A model generated the notes under the pieces. It searched no databases and was not told where the DNA came from. It worked only from the letters and a program-made list of their open reading frames with translations. From Oscillospiraceae bacterium (lineage in GTDB: Bacteria; Bacillota; Clostridia; Oscillospirales; Acutalibacteraceae), in contig CADCLS010000005.1 in assembly GCA_902802375.1 (NCBI GenBank), forward strand, positions 114,765 through 178,764: a DNA stretch of 64,000 nucleotides. The letters are read 5' to 3'. Positions within the stretch are counted from its first letter, which is position 1; the number at the start of each line of letters is the position of its first letter. Below, in pieces: positions 19,380 through 28,893 of this stretch. A program made the translations under genes and the position numbers.

Positions 19380-20693
19380 ATGTTAGATATTAAATTTATT
19401 TGTGAAAACCCTGAAATCGTTAAAGAAAACATCAGAAAAAAGTTTAAGGATGATAAGCTTCCGCTTGTGGATGAGGTTATTTCACTTTATAACGAGAAAA
19501 AGGCAATAAATAACCGTGCGAATGACCTTCGCGCGAACAGAAATAAGATAAGTAAGCAGATAGGCGCCTTAATGGCTCAGGGCAAGCGTGAAGAGGCAGA
19601 GGCTGCTAAAAAGCTTGTTACTGAGCAGGCTGAGGAATTAAAAGCGCTCGAAGAAAAAGAAGCCGAGCTTGAAGTCAAGGTTCGTAGTATTCAGATGAAA
19701 ATACCGAATATTGTGGACAAGAGCGTGCCTGTTGGTAAAGACGACAGCGAGAATGTCGAGGTAAAGCAGTACGGCGAGCAGACCAATCCCGATTTCGAGA
19801 TACCGTATCACACCGATATTATGGCGCTTTTTAACGGTATAGACAAGGAAGCGGCAGGCCGCGTTGCAGGCGAGGGCTTTTATTATCTTATGGGCGATAT
19901 TGCCCGCATGCACTCGGCAGTGACGGCGTATGCCAGAGATTTTATGATAGATAAAGGCTTTATTTATCATATTCCTCCGTTTATGATTAGGTCAAGCGTT
20001 GTAACAGGCGTTATGAGCTTTGAAGAAATGGATGCGATGATGTATAAAATCGAAGGTGAGGACCTATATCTTATCGGCACATCCGAGCATTCAATGATAG
20101 GCAAGTTTATAGATACTATAACAGACGAAGAAAAATTACCGCTTACCCTTACAAGCTATTCGCCCTGCTTCAGAAAAGAGAAGGGCGCACACGGCATTGA
20201 AGAAAGAGGCATTTACCGCATACATCAGTTCGAAAAGCAGGAAATGATAGTAATCTGCAAGCCTGAGGACAGTATGGCGTGGTTTGACAAGATGTGGAGT
20301 TATTCGGTTGAGCTTTTCAGAAATCTTGATATCCCCGTGCGCACGCTTGAATGCTGCACAGGAGACCTTGCCGATTTGAAGGTTAAGTCCTATGATGTAG
20401 AGGCGTGGAGCCCTAAGCAGAAAAAGTATTTTGAGGTGTGCTCCTGCTCTAACCTCGGTGACGCGCAGGCAAGAAGACTCGGTATCAGAGTTAAGGGGGC
20501 TGACGGGAAAAAGTATTTGGCTCACACCCTTAATAATACCGTTGTCGCACCGCCTCGTATGCTTATAGCGTTACTCGAAAACAACCTCGAGTTTGACGGC
20601 GAGTATTATAGCGTTAAAATACCTGAGGCGCTAAGACCATATATGGGCGGGCAAAGTAAAATTAAAGCTATAAATAAATACACAAAAAGGTGA
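19380..20693 (+). CDS. serS: Serine-tRNA ligase
   Basis: Class II synthetase charging tRNA-Ser. 437 residues with the N-terminal two-helix coiled-coil arm that grips the long variable arm of tRNA (about residues 25-110, LRANRNKISKQI). Motif 2 is at SPCFRKEKGAHG...GIYRIHQFEKQE and motif 3 near the C-terminus (NNTVVAPPRMLIALLENN). ATG preceded by GAGGAAG. First gene of serS-sortase-pth-mfd. Confidence 0.98.
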   Translation: MLDIKFICENPEIVKENIRKKFKDDKLPLVDEVISLYNEKKAINNRANDLRANRNKISKQIGALMAQGKREEAEAAKKLVTEQAEELKALEEKEAELEVKVRSIQMKIPNIVDKSVPVGKDDSENVEVKQYGEQTNPDFEIPYHTDIMALFNGIDKEAAGRVAGEGFYYLMGDIARMHSAVTAYARDFMIDKGFIYHIPPFMIRSSVVTGVMSFEEMDAMMYKIEGEDLYLIGTSEHSMIGKFIDTITDEEKLPLTLTSYSPCFRKEKGAHGIEERGIYRIHQFEKQEMIVICKPEDSMAWFDKMWSYSVELFRNLDIPVRTLECCTGDLADLKVKSYDVEAWSPKQKKYFEVCSCSNLGDAQARRLGIRVKGADGKKYLAHTLNNTVVAPPRMLIALLENNLEFDGEYYSVKIPEALRPYMGGQSKIKAINKYTKR

Positions 20694-20697
20694 GATT

Positions 20698-21468
20698 ATG
20701 GCAAGGCACGAGCGAGGCTCGAATAAAACCGTCTCTGTAATACTGAGTATTATTGCGTTTATTTTTGTAGCCGCGGCAGTATTTATCGGAGTTAAGCATT
20801 TCTGGCATAAAAAAGACGATTACGGCGAGTTTAAGAATAATACGGCGTCAACGGCTGAAAAGGCGCTTGCGGATAATCCTATAAATTTCCCTGAACTGAA
20901 AGAGCTTCATCCCGATGTTTGCGGTTGGGTTAAGTTTGAGGGCGACGATATAGATATTGACTATCCGATAGTCTGCGCGAGTGAGGATAAAAAGGAAGAT
21001 TATTATTTGCGCCGCGACCTTGACGGTAAGTACAGTACCGGGGGTACAGTTTATATTCAAAGGCTTAACAAAACTGATTTTTCCGACCCGTGTACACTCA
21101 TATACGGTCATAATATGAGAAATCTCAGTATGTTCGGTACCCTTAAATACTTAAGGGAAAAGGAAGTGTTTGACAGAAATCAGTTCTTTTATATCTACAC
21201 GCCCGGGCATATTCTCAAGTATGCCATAAAATCGGCATTTGTTTATGATGACCGCCATATTCTTTATTCATTTGATTTTACAACCGAGCACGATTTTTCA
21301 GCTTTCGCAGAAGAGGCTTCAAATCCACAGTCGCTTGTAAAGAATGTAAGGGAGAGTGTAGAAATAAAGAATGACAGTAAGCTGGCGGTTCTTTCCACCT
21401 GCACTAATATTGATGATGAAAGGTATCTTGTAGTCGGCGTACTCATCGAGGATACTAAAACGAAATAA
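20698..21468 (+). CDS. srtB: Class B sortase
   Basis: Membrane-anchored transpeptidase linking surface proteins to peptidoglycan. 256 residues with one N-terminal membrane helix (about 12-33) and an extracellular catalytic domain. The His is in TLIYGHNMRN, the Cys in LSTCTN and the Arg in DDERYLVVGV. The class B assignment rests on the length, the N-terminal anchor and this Cys context. It sits four bases after serS with AAGGTGAG upstream. No sorting-signal substrate was noticed in the window, so its targets lie elsewhere. Confidence 0.93.
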   Translation: MARHERGSNKTVSVILSIIAFIFVAAAVFIGVKHFWHKKDDYGEFKNNTASTAEKALADNPINFPELKELHPDVCGWVKFEGDDIDIDYPIVCASEDKKEDYYLRRDLDGKYSTGGTVYIQRLNKTDFSDPCTLIYGHNMRNLSMFGTLKYLREKEVFDRNQFFYIYTPGHILKYAIKSAFVYDDRHILYSFDFTTEHDFSAFAEEASNPQSLVKNVRESVEIKNDSKLAVLSTCTNIDDERYLVVGVLIEDTKTK

Positions 21469-21482
21469 TTTGAGGTAAAAGA

Positions 21483-22076
21483 ATGTTTTTGAAACTTAAG
21501 CCGTCAGGCTTTGAGTATTTAATAGTAGGGCTCGGTAATCCGGGTATTACTTATGAAAATACCCGTCATAATGCCGGCTTTATGGTGATTGACGAGTTGC
21601 TTGATGATTTGAATTTAACGCTTAATAAGCATAAATTTGAGTCGCTTTACTCGGACACCGTAATATCGGGGAAACGCGTTATTATAGCAAAACCGCAGAC
21701 TTTTATGAACAATTCGGGTAAAGCGGTGTCGGCAATTTCTTCATTTTATAAAATCCCGGCAGACAGAATAATAGTTATTTTTGACGATATATCTTTGGCG
21801 GTAGGGAATATTCGTATTCGCCGTAAAGGCAGTGCCGGGGGTCACAACGGTATTAAGGATATAATCGAGCTTATGGGCACCGAGAATATTATGAGAATAA
21901 AGGTCGGCGTAGGCTCAAAACCAAACCCTGAATATGACCTTAAAGACTGGGTGCTCGGTAAACCCTCTGAGACTGATGCGGAAAATATGAAAATCGCCTG
22001 CAAAAACGCCGCAAAAGCAGTAAAAGAGATTATTTGTTCGGGTATTGACAGTGCGATGAATAAATACAGTAAGTAA
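21483..22076 (+). CDS. pth: Peptidyl-tRNA hydrolase
   Basis: Recycles peptidyl-tRNA dropped from ribosomes. 197 residues. IVGLGNPGITYENTRHNAGF carries the catalytic His. KPQTFMNNSG, DDISLAVGNIRIRRKGSAGGHNG and MRIKVGVGSKP are typical. It is followed after three bases by mfd, a common pth-mfd neighbourhood in Bacillota. Confidence 0.97.
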   Translation: MFLKLKPSGFEYLIVGLGNPGITYENTRHNAGFMVIDELLDDLNLTLNKHKFESLYSDTVISGKRVIIAKPQTFMNNSGKAVSAISSFYKIPADRIIVIFDDISLAVGNIRIRRKGSAGGHNGIKDIIELMGTENIMRIKVGVGSKPNPEYDLKDWVLGKPSETDAENMKIACKNAAKAVKEIICSGIDSAMNKYSK

Positions 22077-22079
22077 AAT

Positions 22080-25000
22080 ATGAAATTTATAAATAATTTT
22101 TTGGAGGAAGAGAAGGATTATAAACGGCTTAAAAGCGTTTTAAGCTCCGGCGAATTGCCTGCGGCAGTATCGGGACTTGTCGGTATTCACCGCGCGGTGA
22201 TTGCCTCGGCTCTGAATGAGAGCACAGCGAAAAGGTTTCTTATGATAACCGATACCGAGTCGGCGGCAGCGAGCCTTAAAGACGATTTGCTCGCTCTCGG
22301 CATTAAAGCCGGACAAATGCCTGTAAGGGATTATAATCTTACTCAAATTACCGGATACTCAAAAGAGTATGAAATAATGAGAATAGATACCCTGTCAAGA
22401 ATTCTTGACGGGGGTTTTGGCGTTGTTTGCGCGTCTATAGAGAGCGCCACACAGTATACCGTTTCGCCGGAGGTTTTAAGGTCGGGTACATTCACGCTTG
22501 CCGAAGCAGATACTGTAAATGTTGATGAGATTATAAGCAAGCTTGTTAATTTCGGGTATAATCGGGCGGATATTTGCGAGGGCGCAGGGCAGTTTTCAGT
22601 GCGCGGCGGAATAATAGATATTTTTTCCGCCGGACTTGACGCGCCGGTACGAATAGAGCTTTTCGGCGATGAGATAGATACAATTTCTTTTTTTGATACC
22701 GTGACTCAGCGCAGAACAGACAGAATAGAGAAAATCAGAATTACCCCTGCAAGAGAGCTTGTATATAATTCGGACGAACTGATAATAAGGTTAAAAGAGT
22801 ACCTGAAAAGCGAAAAGAAATTGACCGAACCGCAAAGGTTAAATCTTTCGCGTGACATTGAGAGTCTCGAAAACAAAACAGGTATAAATACAGATTTATA
22901 TTTGCCGTTTTTATACGAAAGACCTGCAACGCTTTTTGATTTTACAAAGGATTTCATTCCTATAATTCTTGATTATTCCAATGTAAAATCAAAGCTTAAA
23001 AATGTAAATCTTTCAGAGGCAGGCGAAATAGCCGAGCTTTTGGAATCTGGTATATTATCGCAAAAGACCGCAAAAATAAGGCTTTCGGATAGTGAACTTT
23101 CATCTGTTTTTCAAAAGGCTCTTTTCTTTGACAGCTTTGAAAAAAACAAATATGACGCTGATATTAAGGCCTTTTTGAATTTTGATTTCAAGCGTTTTGC
23201 TCCTTGGGGCGGAAATCTCGATACGCTTATAGACGATATAAACTCTATCCGCGCCGTTGCCGGCACTGTCGTAATATTTGCCGGTGGTGAGAAAGCGGCG
23301 AAAATACTCTCACAGTCGCTTTCTGAAAACGGCATACCGGCACAGTTTTTAAGTGATGAAGGCGAAGTGCGCGAGGGTGGAGTATTTACGCTTGCCGGTG
23401 GTTTTTCGTCAAGCTTCGGTATAACGGATAAGAGACTTCTCGTTATAACCGCAAGGCATATTTCGGGCAGTAAAAAGCACCGACGAAATTTTAAGGCCGG
23501 CAAGGAAATCGGCTCTATTGAGGAAATAAGTAAAGGTGATTTGGTAGTTCACGCTATGCACGGCATTGGCATTTTTGACGGAATAAACCGCATAACTCAG
23601 TCGGGTATTACCAAGGATTATATTAAAATCAAATATTACGGAAGTGATGTGCTTTATGTGCCCGTCACTCAGCTTGATTTAGTCTCTAAATATATAGGCA
23701 CCGCCGATGAGTCAGGCGTAAAGCTCAATAAGTTAGGCTCTGAGAGCTGGCAGAAAACCCGCGCCAGAGTTCGCGCCGCAGTAAAGGATATGGCAAAAGA
23801 GCTTTTGGCTCTTTATGCTAAACGGCAGTCTGCCAAAGGTTATGCATTTTCGCCCGATACAGATTTGCAGAATGATTTTGAAAGACGGTTTGAATATGAG
23901 GAAACCGACGACCAGTTAAGGTGCAGTGAGGAGATTAAAAGGGATATGGAGCGTGCTGTCCCTATGGATAGGCTTCTTTGCGGTGATGTCGGCTTTGGAA
24001 AAACCGAGGTTGCTCTCAGGGCGGCGTTCAAGTGCGTGAGCGAGGGCAAGCAGTGCGCCATACTCGTTCCTACTACAATACTCTCCACACAACATTATAA
24101 TACAATTCTACGCCGTTTTGGGGATATGCCGGTAAGTGTGGAGCTTCTTAACAGATTTGTAAGCCCTGCCAAGCAAAAAAAGATAATTTCCGGCATTAAA
24201 TCCGGCAGAGTGGATTTGGTTGTGGGTACACACCGCCTTATTTCAAAGGATATAGACTTTAAGAATATAGGCCTTGTAATAATAGACGAGGAACAGAGAT
24301 TTGGCGTAGCGCAGAAAGAAAAACTGAAAGAAAAATATCCTTTTGTAGATATCCTAACCCTTTCTGCAACCCCTATACCGAGAACGCTGAATATGGCGAT
24401 GAGTGGACTTCGTGATATGTCTACCATAGATGAAGCCCCTGCCGACCGGTATCCCGTTCAGACATATGTGACCGAATATAACAACGGCGTAATCGCTTCG
24501 GCGATTGAGCGTGAGCTTCGCCGCGGCGGTCAAGTTTATTATCTTCACAACAGAGTTGAGAGCATTGAAAACTGTGCGCTTAAAATCCGAAATCTTTTTC
24601 CCGATGCACAAATAGGTATTGCGCACGGTCAGATGAGTGAGGATGAGCTGTCCGATGTGTGGCAAAGGCTTTTAGACCATGAGATAGATATTCTTGTTTG
24701 CACCACCATAATTGAAACCGGCGTGGATGTGCCGAATGTTAATACACTCATAATCGAGAATGCTGACAGAATGGGACTATCCTCGCTTCATCAGCTTCGC
24801 GGCAGAGTGGGCCGCTCCCCTCGACGCGCATATGCTTATTTTTGTTTCAGGCGAGGCCGCGAAATTTCCGAAGTTGCCGCAAAACGGCTTGAAGCTATAA
24901 AGCAGTTTACTGAGTTCGGTTCAGGCTTCAAAATAGCTCTCCGCGATTTGCAAATAAGAGGTGCCGGCAGTATTTTAGGCGGCGAACAGCACGGGAATAT

Positions 25001-25508
25001 GGAAGCGGTAGGGTACAATATGTACTTAAAGCTTTTAGATGAGGCGGTAAACCGCGAAAACGGTAGTGAGACTCAAAAGGCGGAAATTGAATGCACGGTT
25101 GACCTTCCCGTATCGGCGCATATACCTGAAAGGTATATCGACTCACTTTCTTCAAGAATAGGTATATATAAGCGAATTGCGGATATTACTTCGCTTGATG
25201 ACGCGTCGGATGTGACAGACGAGCTTTGCGACCGCTTCGGAGAGCCGCCAAAGGCGGTTATGGGGCTTATAAATATATCCTTATTGCGAGCCGGCGCCGC
25301 TAAAAATATGATTACCGAGGTAAGAGACGGAAATTCCGGCATAATTCTTTTAACCGATGAAGTTAAAGGTGATACTGTGGATAAACTTTCTCGTGCATTC
25401 GGGGAAAACTTTGCGGTTTCCTTCAAGGGTAAGCCTTGCTATGTAATAAAGCACGGAAAGGATATACCGCTTGACGATTTGGTCAAACAACTCGCGGCGG
25501 CACTTTGA
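22080..25508 (+). CDS. mfd: Transcription-repair coupling factor
   Basis: ATP-dependent translocase that removes stalled RNA polymerase and recruits UvrA. 1142 residues. It has a UvrB-like N-terminal module (FSVRGGIIDIFSAG), the RNA polymerase interaction domain (GDLVVHAMHGIGIFDGI) and the helicase core: GDVGFGKTEVALRAAF (Walker A), IIDEEQRFGV (DEEQ box), LSATPIPRTL and HQLRGRVGRS. A C-terminal TRCF domain follows. No strong ribosome binding site, so probably coupled to pth translation. Confidence 0.97.
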   Translation: MKFINNFLEEEKDYKRLKSVLSSGELPAAVSGLVGIHRAVIASALNESTAKRFLMITDTESAAASLKDDLLALGIKAGQMPVRDYNLTQITGYSKEYEIMRIDTLSRILDGGFGVVCASIESATQYTVSPEVLRSGTFTLAEADTVNVDEIISKLVNFGYNRADICEGAGQFSVRGGIIDIFSAGLDAPVRIELFGDEIDTISFFDTVTQRRTDRIEKIRITPARELVYNSDELIIRLKEYLKSEKKLTEPQRLNLSRDIESLENKTGINTDLYLPFLYERPATLFDFTKDFIPIILDYSNVKSKLKNVNLSEAGEIAELLESGILSQKTAKIRLSDSELSSVFQKALFFDSFEKNKYDADIKAFLNFDFKRFAPWGGNLDTLIDDINSIRAVAGTVVIFAGGEKAAKILSQSLSENGIPAQFLSDEGEVREGGVFTLAGGFSSSFGITDKRLLVITARHISGSKKHRRNFKAGKEIGSIEEISKGDLVVHAMHGIGIFDGINRITQSGITKDYIKIKYYGSDVLYVPVTQLDLVSKYIGTADESGVKLNKLGSESWQKTRARVRAAVKDMAKELLALYAKRQSAKGYAFSPDTDLQNDFERRFEYEETDDQLRCSEEIKRDMERAVPMDRLLCGDVGFGKTEVALRAAFKCVSEGKQCAILVPTTILSTQHYNTILRRFGDMPVSVELLNRFVSPAKQKKIISGIKSGRVDLVVGTHRLISKDIDFKNIGLVIIDEEQRFGVAQKEKLKEKYPFVDILTLSATPIPRTLNMAMSGLRDMSTIDEAPADRYPVQTYVTEYNNGVIASAIERELRRGGQVYYLHNRVESIENCALKIRNLFPDAQIGIAHGQMSEDELSDVWQRLLDHEIDILVCTTIIETGVDVPNVNTLIIENADRMGLSSLHQLRGRVGRSPRRAYAYFCFRRGREISEVAAKRLEAIKQFTEFGSGFKIALRDLQIRGAGSILGGEQHGNMEAVGYNMYLKLLDEAVNRENGSETQKAEIECTVDLPVSAHIPERYIDSLSSRIGIYKRIADITSLDDASDVTDELCDRFGEPPKAVMGLINISLLRAGAAKNMITEVRDGNSGIILLTDEVKGDTVDKLSRAFGENFAVSFKGKPCYVIKHGKDIPLDDLVKQLAAAL

Positions 25509-25517
25509 AATTTGTAG

Positions 25518-25546
25518 TGGACTTTTAGATTATTATGTTATATAAT
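25518..25546 (+). promoter_or_regulatory. Promoter of the foldase-like lipoprotein gene
   Basis: TGGACT (25518-25523), 17-base spacer, TATAAT (25541-25546). Confidence 0.65.
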
Positions 25547-25577
25547 TAAGCCAACAAGTTTTTCGGAGGAATAACAA

Positions 25578-26648
25578 ATGAAAAGCATTAAAAAAATTAT
25601 TTGTATAGCTATGGCGCTTTGTATATGCCTCGGATTTACCGCGTGCCACAAGAAAAACGAGACAGCCGTAAAGGCAGGCTCGCTTAAATTCACTTCCGGG
25701 TACTATGCCTGCGTGCTTTTCTTTACTGACAGTCAGGCGCGCACAAAGGTGCAGACCGAGCTTTCAGATAAAGGTGAGAGCACAGAGAATATAGATTACT
25801 ATAAGCAGAAGATAGACGGCAAGTCTTACGAAAAGTGGGTTAAGGATGAAACTATTAACACTATCAAGAAAATAGCCGCTTGCAAGCTTTATTGCGAAGA
25901 AAAGAAGCTGGACCTCGGTGATACTGAGACTCAGATGAAGTCTTATGCGGAATATTATTGGGACCAAGGCTATTCGGCAGTTTTAACCGAAAACGGCGTT
26001 TCAAAAGAGACTTATGTTAAGTATATGACCGATTTATCTTATGAAGAGCTTTATTTTAAGAATGTTTTCGGCGCTGACGGAGAGAAGGCAATAACCGAAG
26101 AGCAGCTAAAAGAAGAGCTTTCAAAGAATTATGCAATCGCAGATATGTTAGATGTGGATTTCACAGATTTATCCGATGAAGAAAAGAATGCAAAAACCGA
26201 GCAGTTGAATGGTTATTTAGAGGATTTAACCAAAGGTAAGCGCACATTTGAAGAAATCTATCACGAGTATAACGGTGATGAGCACGAGGACAGTGCCGAA
26301 GAGGAAGAGCAAGAAAAGCCGCTTGATTCCCATGCAACATTTATCGGCAATTCCGAAACAGATTACAGTAATGATTATTTTGATGAGATATACGCTATGA
26401 AGACCGGTGAGGTTAAAATAATTGATAAAAAGGATAATGCAGGGAAAATCCTGGTTGTTAAAAAGGATGTAATCGAAGACCCCTATTATCTCACAACCTA
26501 CGATTCTGTGCTTCGCCACGCCGTAGCGGATGAGGATTTTGATAAGCTTTTAGAGGAATACCAAAAGACATTTGATTTCAAAGAGTATACAAGTGCCACG
26601 AACAATTTTAAGGTAAAGAAAATCTATTATCCCGAAACAAATGCATAG
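25578..26648 (+). CDS. PrsA/SurA-like secreted lipoprotein
   Basis: 356 residues with a lipoprotein signal peptide (basic MKSIKK, hydrophobic core, then LGFTAC, Cys about 23). The mature part resembles the helical N-domain of SurA/PrsA-type foldases, with a degenerate parvulin-like segment later (FEEIYHEYNGD, KTGEVKIIDKKDNAGKILVVKKDV). An acidic run (EDSAEEEEQEK) lies about residue 240. Whether it has prolyl isomerase activity cannot be judged; it could be only a chaperone. ATG preceded by GGAGGA. Monocistronic between its own promoter and a terminator. Confidence 0.8.
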   Translation: MKSIKKIICIAMALCICLGFTACHKKNETAVKAGSLKFTSGYYACVLFFTDSQARTKVQTELSDKGESTENIDYYKQKIDGKSYEKWVKDETINTIKKIAACKLYCEEKKLDLGDTETQMKSYAEYYWDQGYSAVLTENGVSKETYVKYMTDLSYEELYFKNVFGADGEKAITEEQLKEELSKNYAIADMLDVDFTDLSDEEKNAKTEQLNGYLEDLTKGKRTFEEIYHEYNGDEHEDSAEEEEQEKPLDSHATFIGNSETDYSNDYFDEIYAMKTGEVKIIDKKDNAGKILVVKKDVIEDPYYLTTYDSVLRHAVADEDFDKLLEEYQKTFDFKEYTSATNNFKVKKIYYPETNA

Positions 26649-26656
26649 GAAAGTTA

Positions 26657-26690
26657 AAAAGGCAGTCCTTTAACGGTCTGCCTTTTTTAT
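26657..26690 (+). terminator. Terminator after the foldase-like lipoprotein
   Basis: Stem AAAAGGCAG/CTGCCTTTT with a 12-base loop that pairs further, followed by TTAT; the T-run is part of the 3' arm. Confidence 0.85.
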
Positions 26691-26705
26691 GGGTGTATGC
26701 CTTCC

Positions 26706-26734
26706 TTGACAAACAATAGATAAACCAATATAAT
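26706..26734 (+). promoter_or_regulatory. Promoter of the GH13 / partner-switch genes
   Basis: Consensus TTGACA (26706-26711), 17-base spacer, TATAAT (26729-26734). The next terminator is at about 32 kb, so this promoter may serve the amylase, the phosphatase and the STAS-kinase-HATPase fusion together. Confidence 0.85.
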
Positions 26735-26794
26735 ATTACCATAAAATAATAATTCTTGTGGGATACTATTGCTTTTTAGGGGGATAAATTTCCT

Positions 26795-28870
26795 TTGAAT
26801 AATATAAATATAAACGACGAAAACGAACGCTTATCTTTATTTTTCAGCGATGAAACCGAGTTGTTCAGAAGCCCGGTCCAACCGGAAGCCGGCGACTTTA
26901 TTACCGTAAGAATTCGAGGGCCTAAATCTTGCGAACAATATAACATCGCTTTATGTGTTGATGATAATTTGAAAATACAAATGGAAGTTAACCAATCAAC
27001 AGAGTGTTACGATATTTATGAAGCAGGCTTTGTCTGCACAGATAACATAACCGCTTATCACTTCGAAATTGAAATTGGTTCAAATGTTTATTTGTATCAA
27101 AAAGACGGTATAAAGGAAAGGCATAACCGCGAAGATATTGATAAAATCTTTGATTTCAGATTTACTCCCGGATTTTCTGTACCGTCCTGGGCAAAGGGAG
27201 CGGTTCAATATCAAATCTTTCCTGATAGATTTTGCAACGGAGATATCTCAAACGATGTAAAGGATAGCGAGTATTCGTACAATCATAAGCATGTTAAGTT
27301 TATGAAAGACTGGAATAGTCCGCCTGAAATTGACGATTACCGTTGTTTTTACGGCGGAGATATATCCGGAATAATCAAAAAGCTTGACTATTTGCAGTAT
27401 CTGGGAATAGAAGTTTTATATTTGAATCCCATATTTCTGTCGCCTTCAAGTCATAAATACGATACGCAGGATTATGAACATATTGACCCCCACTTCGGTG
27501 TTATTGGGGATGATGTGGACCTGCCTTTGATGGACTGGGAGCATCACAACGGATATGCGAGAAGCTATATAAAGAGAACATTATCACAAAAGAATTTGGA
27601 AAAATCGGATAAGCTGTTTGAGCTTTTATGTACCGAGCTTCATAAAAGAGGAATGAAAATCATTCTTGATGGGGTTTTTAACCATTGCGGTTCGTTTCAC
27701 CATTGGATGGATAAAGAGGGCATATACCGCGAAAAGCCGGGATTTTTACCCGGCGCTTATCAGGATGAAAAAAGTCCGTACAGAGATTATTTCCATTTTA
27801 TTGACCAAAAGCCGGGATTTGAAGCTTGGTGGGGCGTTGAGTCGCTTCCTAAGCTTTGTTATGAACAGTCTCAAGAGCTTTGCGAAAAGATATTCTCAAT
27901 AGCTCAAAAATGGCTGAAGCCGCCATATAGTATCGACGGCTGGCGCCTCGATGTTGCGGCTGACTTAGGGCATAGTCCGGAGTTTAATCACGCTTTTTGG
28001 AAGGAGTTCAGAAAGAGGGTTAAATCGGTAAATCCCAATGCTGTTATTATTGCCGAGCACTATGGAGACCCCGAAAAATGGCTTCACGGTGACGAGTGGG
28101 ATACGGTAATGAACTATGACGCCTTTATGGAGCCTGTCACATATTTCCTTACAGGTATGGAAAAGCACAGCGACAGGAAAAGAGACGATTTATATCACAG
28201 AGGCGATGTGTTCTTTAGCAGTATGTATAAAGCAATGGCTCGTTTTCAGTCTGATTCTCTATACTGTGCTATGAACGAGCTGTCAAATCACGACCATTCA
28301 AGATTTCTCACGCGCACAAACCGTACTGCCGGCAGACTACAGACGCTCGGCGCTAAAGCCGCATCAACGGGAATAAATAAAGCGGTTTTCAGAGAAGCTG
28401 TTGTTATACAAATGACATGGCCGGGAGCGCCTACTGTTTATTACGCTGACGAGGCAGGGCAGGTCGGTTGGACCGACCCCGATAACCGCCGCACATATCC
28501 TTGGGGTAATGAGGATAACTCGCTTGTAGATATGCATAAGGCGCTGATTTCTTTGCATAAAAATCATTCCTCTTTGCGTTGCGGTTCGGTTGTGCCGCTT
28601 GGCTTCGGTTACGGCTGGATTGCATACGCAAGATTTGATAAAGAGGACTGCGTAATAGTAATATGTAATGATAATGTTGAAGATGTGTCTATAGCTATCG
28701 ACCTTCGTAAAGCAAACGCTTTGCCGGGCGATAAATTCATTCAATCATTTATTACATCTGATAGTGGGTGGTCTGATGAAGAGAGAAAAACAGACATTTC
28801 CAGCATAAGCAAATTTGAATTAAAAGTTCCGGCCGGTACGGCTATTATTCTTACAAAGTATGGCTTTTGA
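26795..28870 (+). CDS. GH13 alpha-amylase family enzyme (neopullulanase/cyclomaltodextrinase type)
   Basis: Cytosolic alpha-glucan hydrolase of 691 residues, no signal peptide. The first 120 or so residues look like the CBM34-type N-domain of this subgroup. The GH13 regions are present: DGVFNHCG (region I, about residue 292), GWRLDVAAD with the nucleophile Asp (about 385), IIAEHYG with the acid Glu (about 420) and LSNHDHSRF (about 500). The TTG start follows AGGGGGA by about ten bases. It lies 23 bases before the PP2C gene. Exact substrate (cyclodextrin, pullulan or maltodextrin) is not decidable. Confidence 0.93.
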   Translation: MNNININDENERLSLFFSDETELFRSPVQPEAGDFITVRIRGPKSCEQYNIALCVDDNLKIQMEVNQSTECYDIYEAGFVCTDNITAYHFEIEIGSNVYLYQKDGIKERHNREDIDKIFDFRFTPGFSVPSWAKGAVQYQIFPDRFCNGDISNDVKDSEYSYNHKHVKFMKDWNSPPEIDDYRCFYGGDISGIIKKLDYLQYLGIEVLYLNPIFLSPSSHKYDTQDYEHIDPHFGVIGDDVDLPLMDWEHHNGYARSYIKRTLSQKNLEKSDKLFELLCTELHKRGMKIILDGVFNHCGSFHHWMDKEGIYREKPGFLPGAYQDEKSPYRDYFHFIDQKPGFEAWWGVESLPKLCYEQSQELCEKIFSIAQKWLKPPYSIDGWRLDVAADLGHSPEFNHAFWKEFRKRVKSVNPNAVIIAEHYGDPEKWLHGDEWDTVMNYDAFMEPVTYFLTGMEKHSDRKRDDLYHRGDVFFSSMYKAMARFQSDSLYCAMNELSNHDHSRFLTRTNRTAGRLQTLGAKAASTGINKAVFREAVVIQMTWPGAPTVYYADEAGQVGWTDPDNRRTYPWGNEDNSLVDMHKALISLHKNHSSLRCGSVVPLGFGYGWIAYARFDKEDCVIVICNDNVEDVSIAIDLRKANALPGDKFIQSFITSDSGWSDEERKTDISSISKFELKVPAGTAIILTKYGF

Positions 28871-28893
28871 AAATAATTATGGAGTAGTGAATT

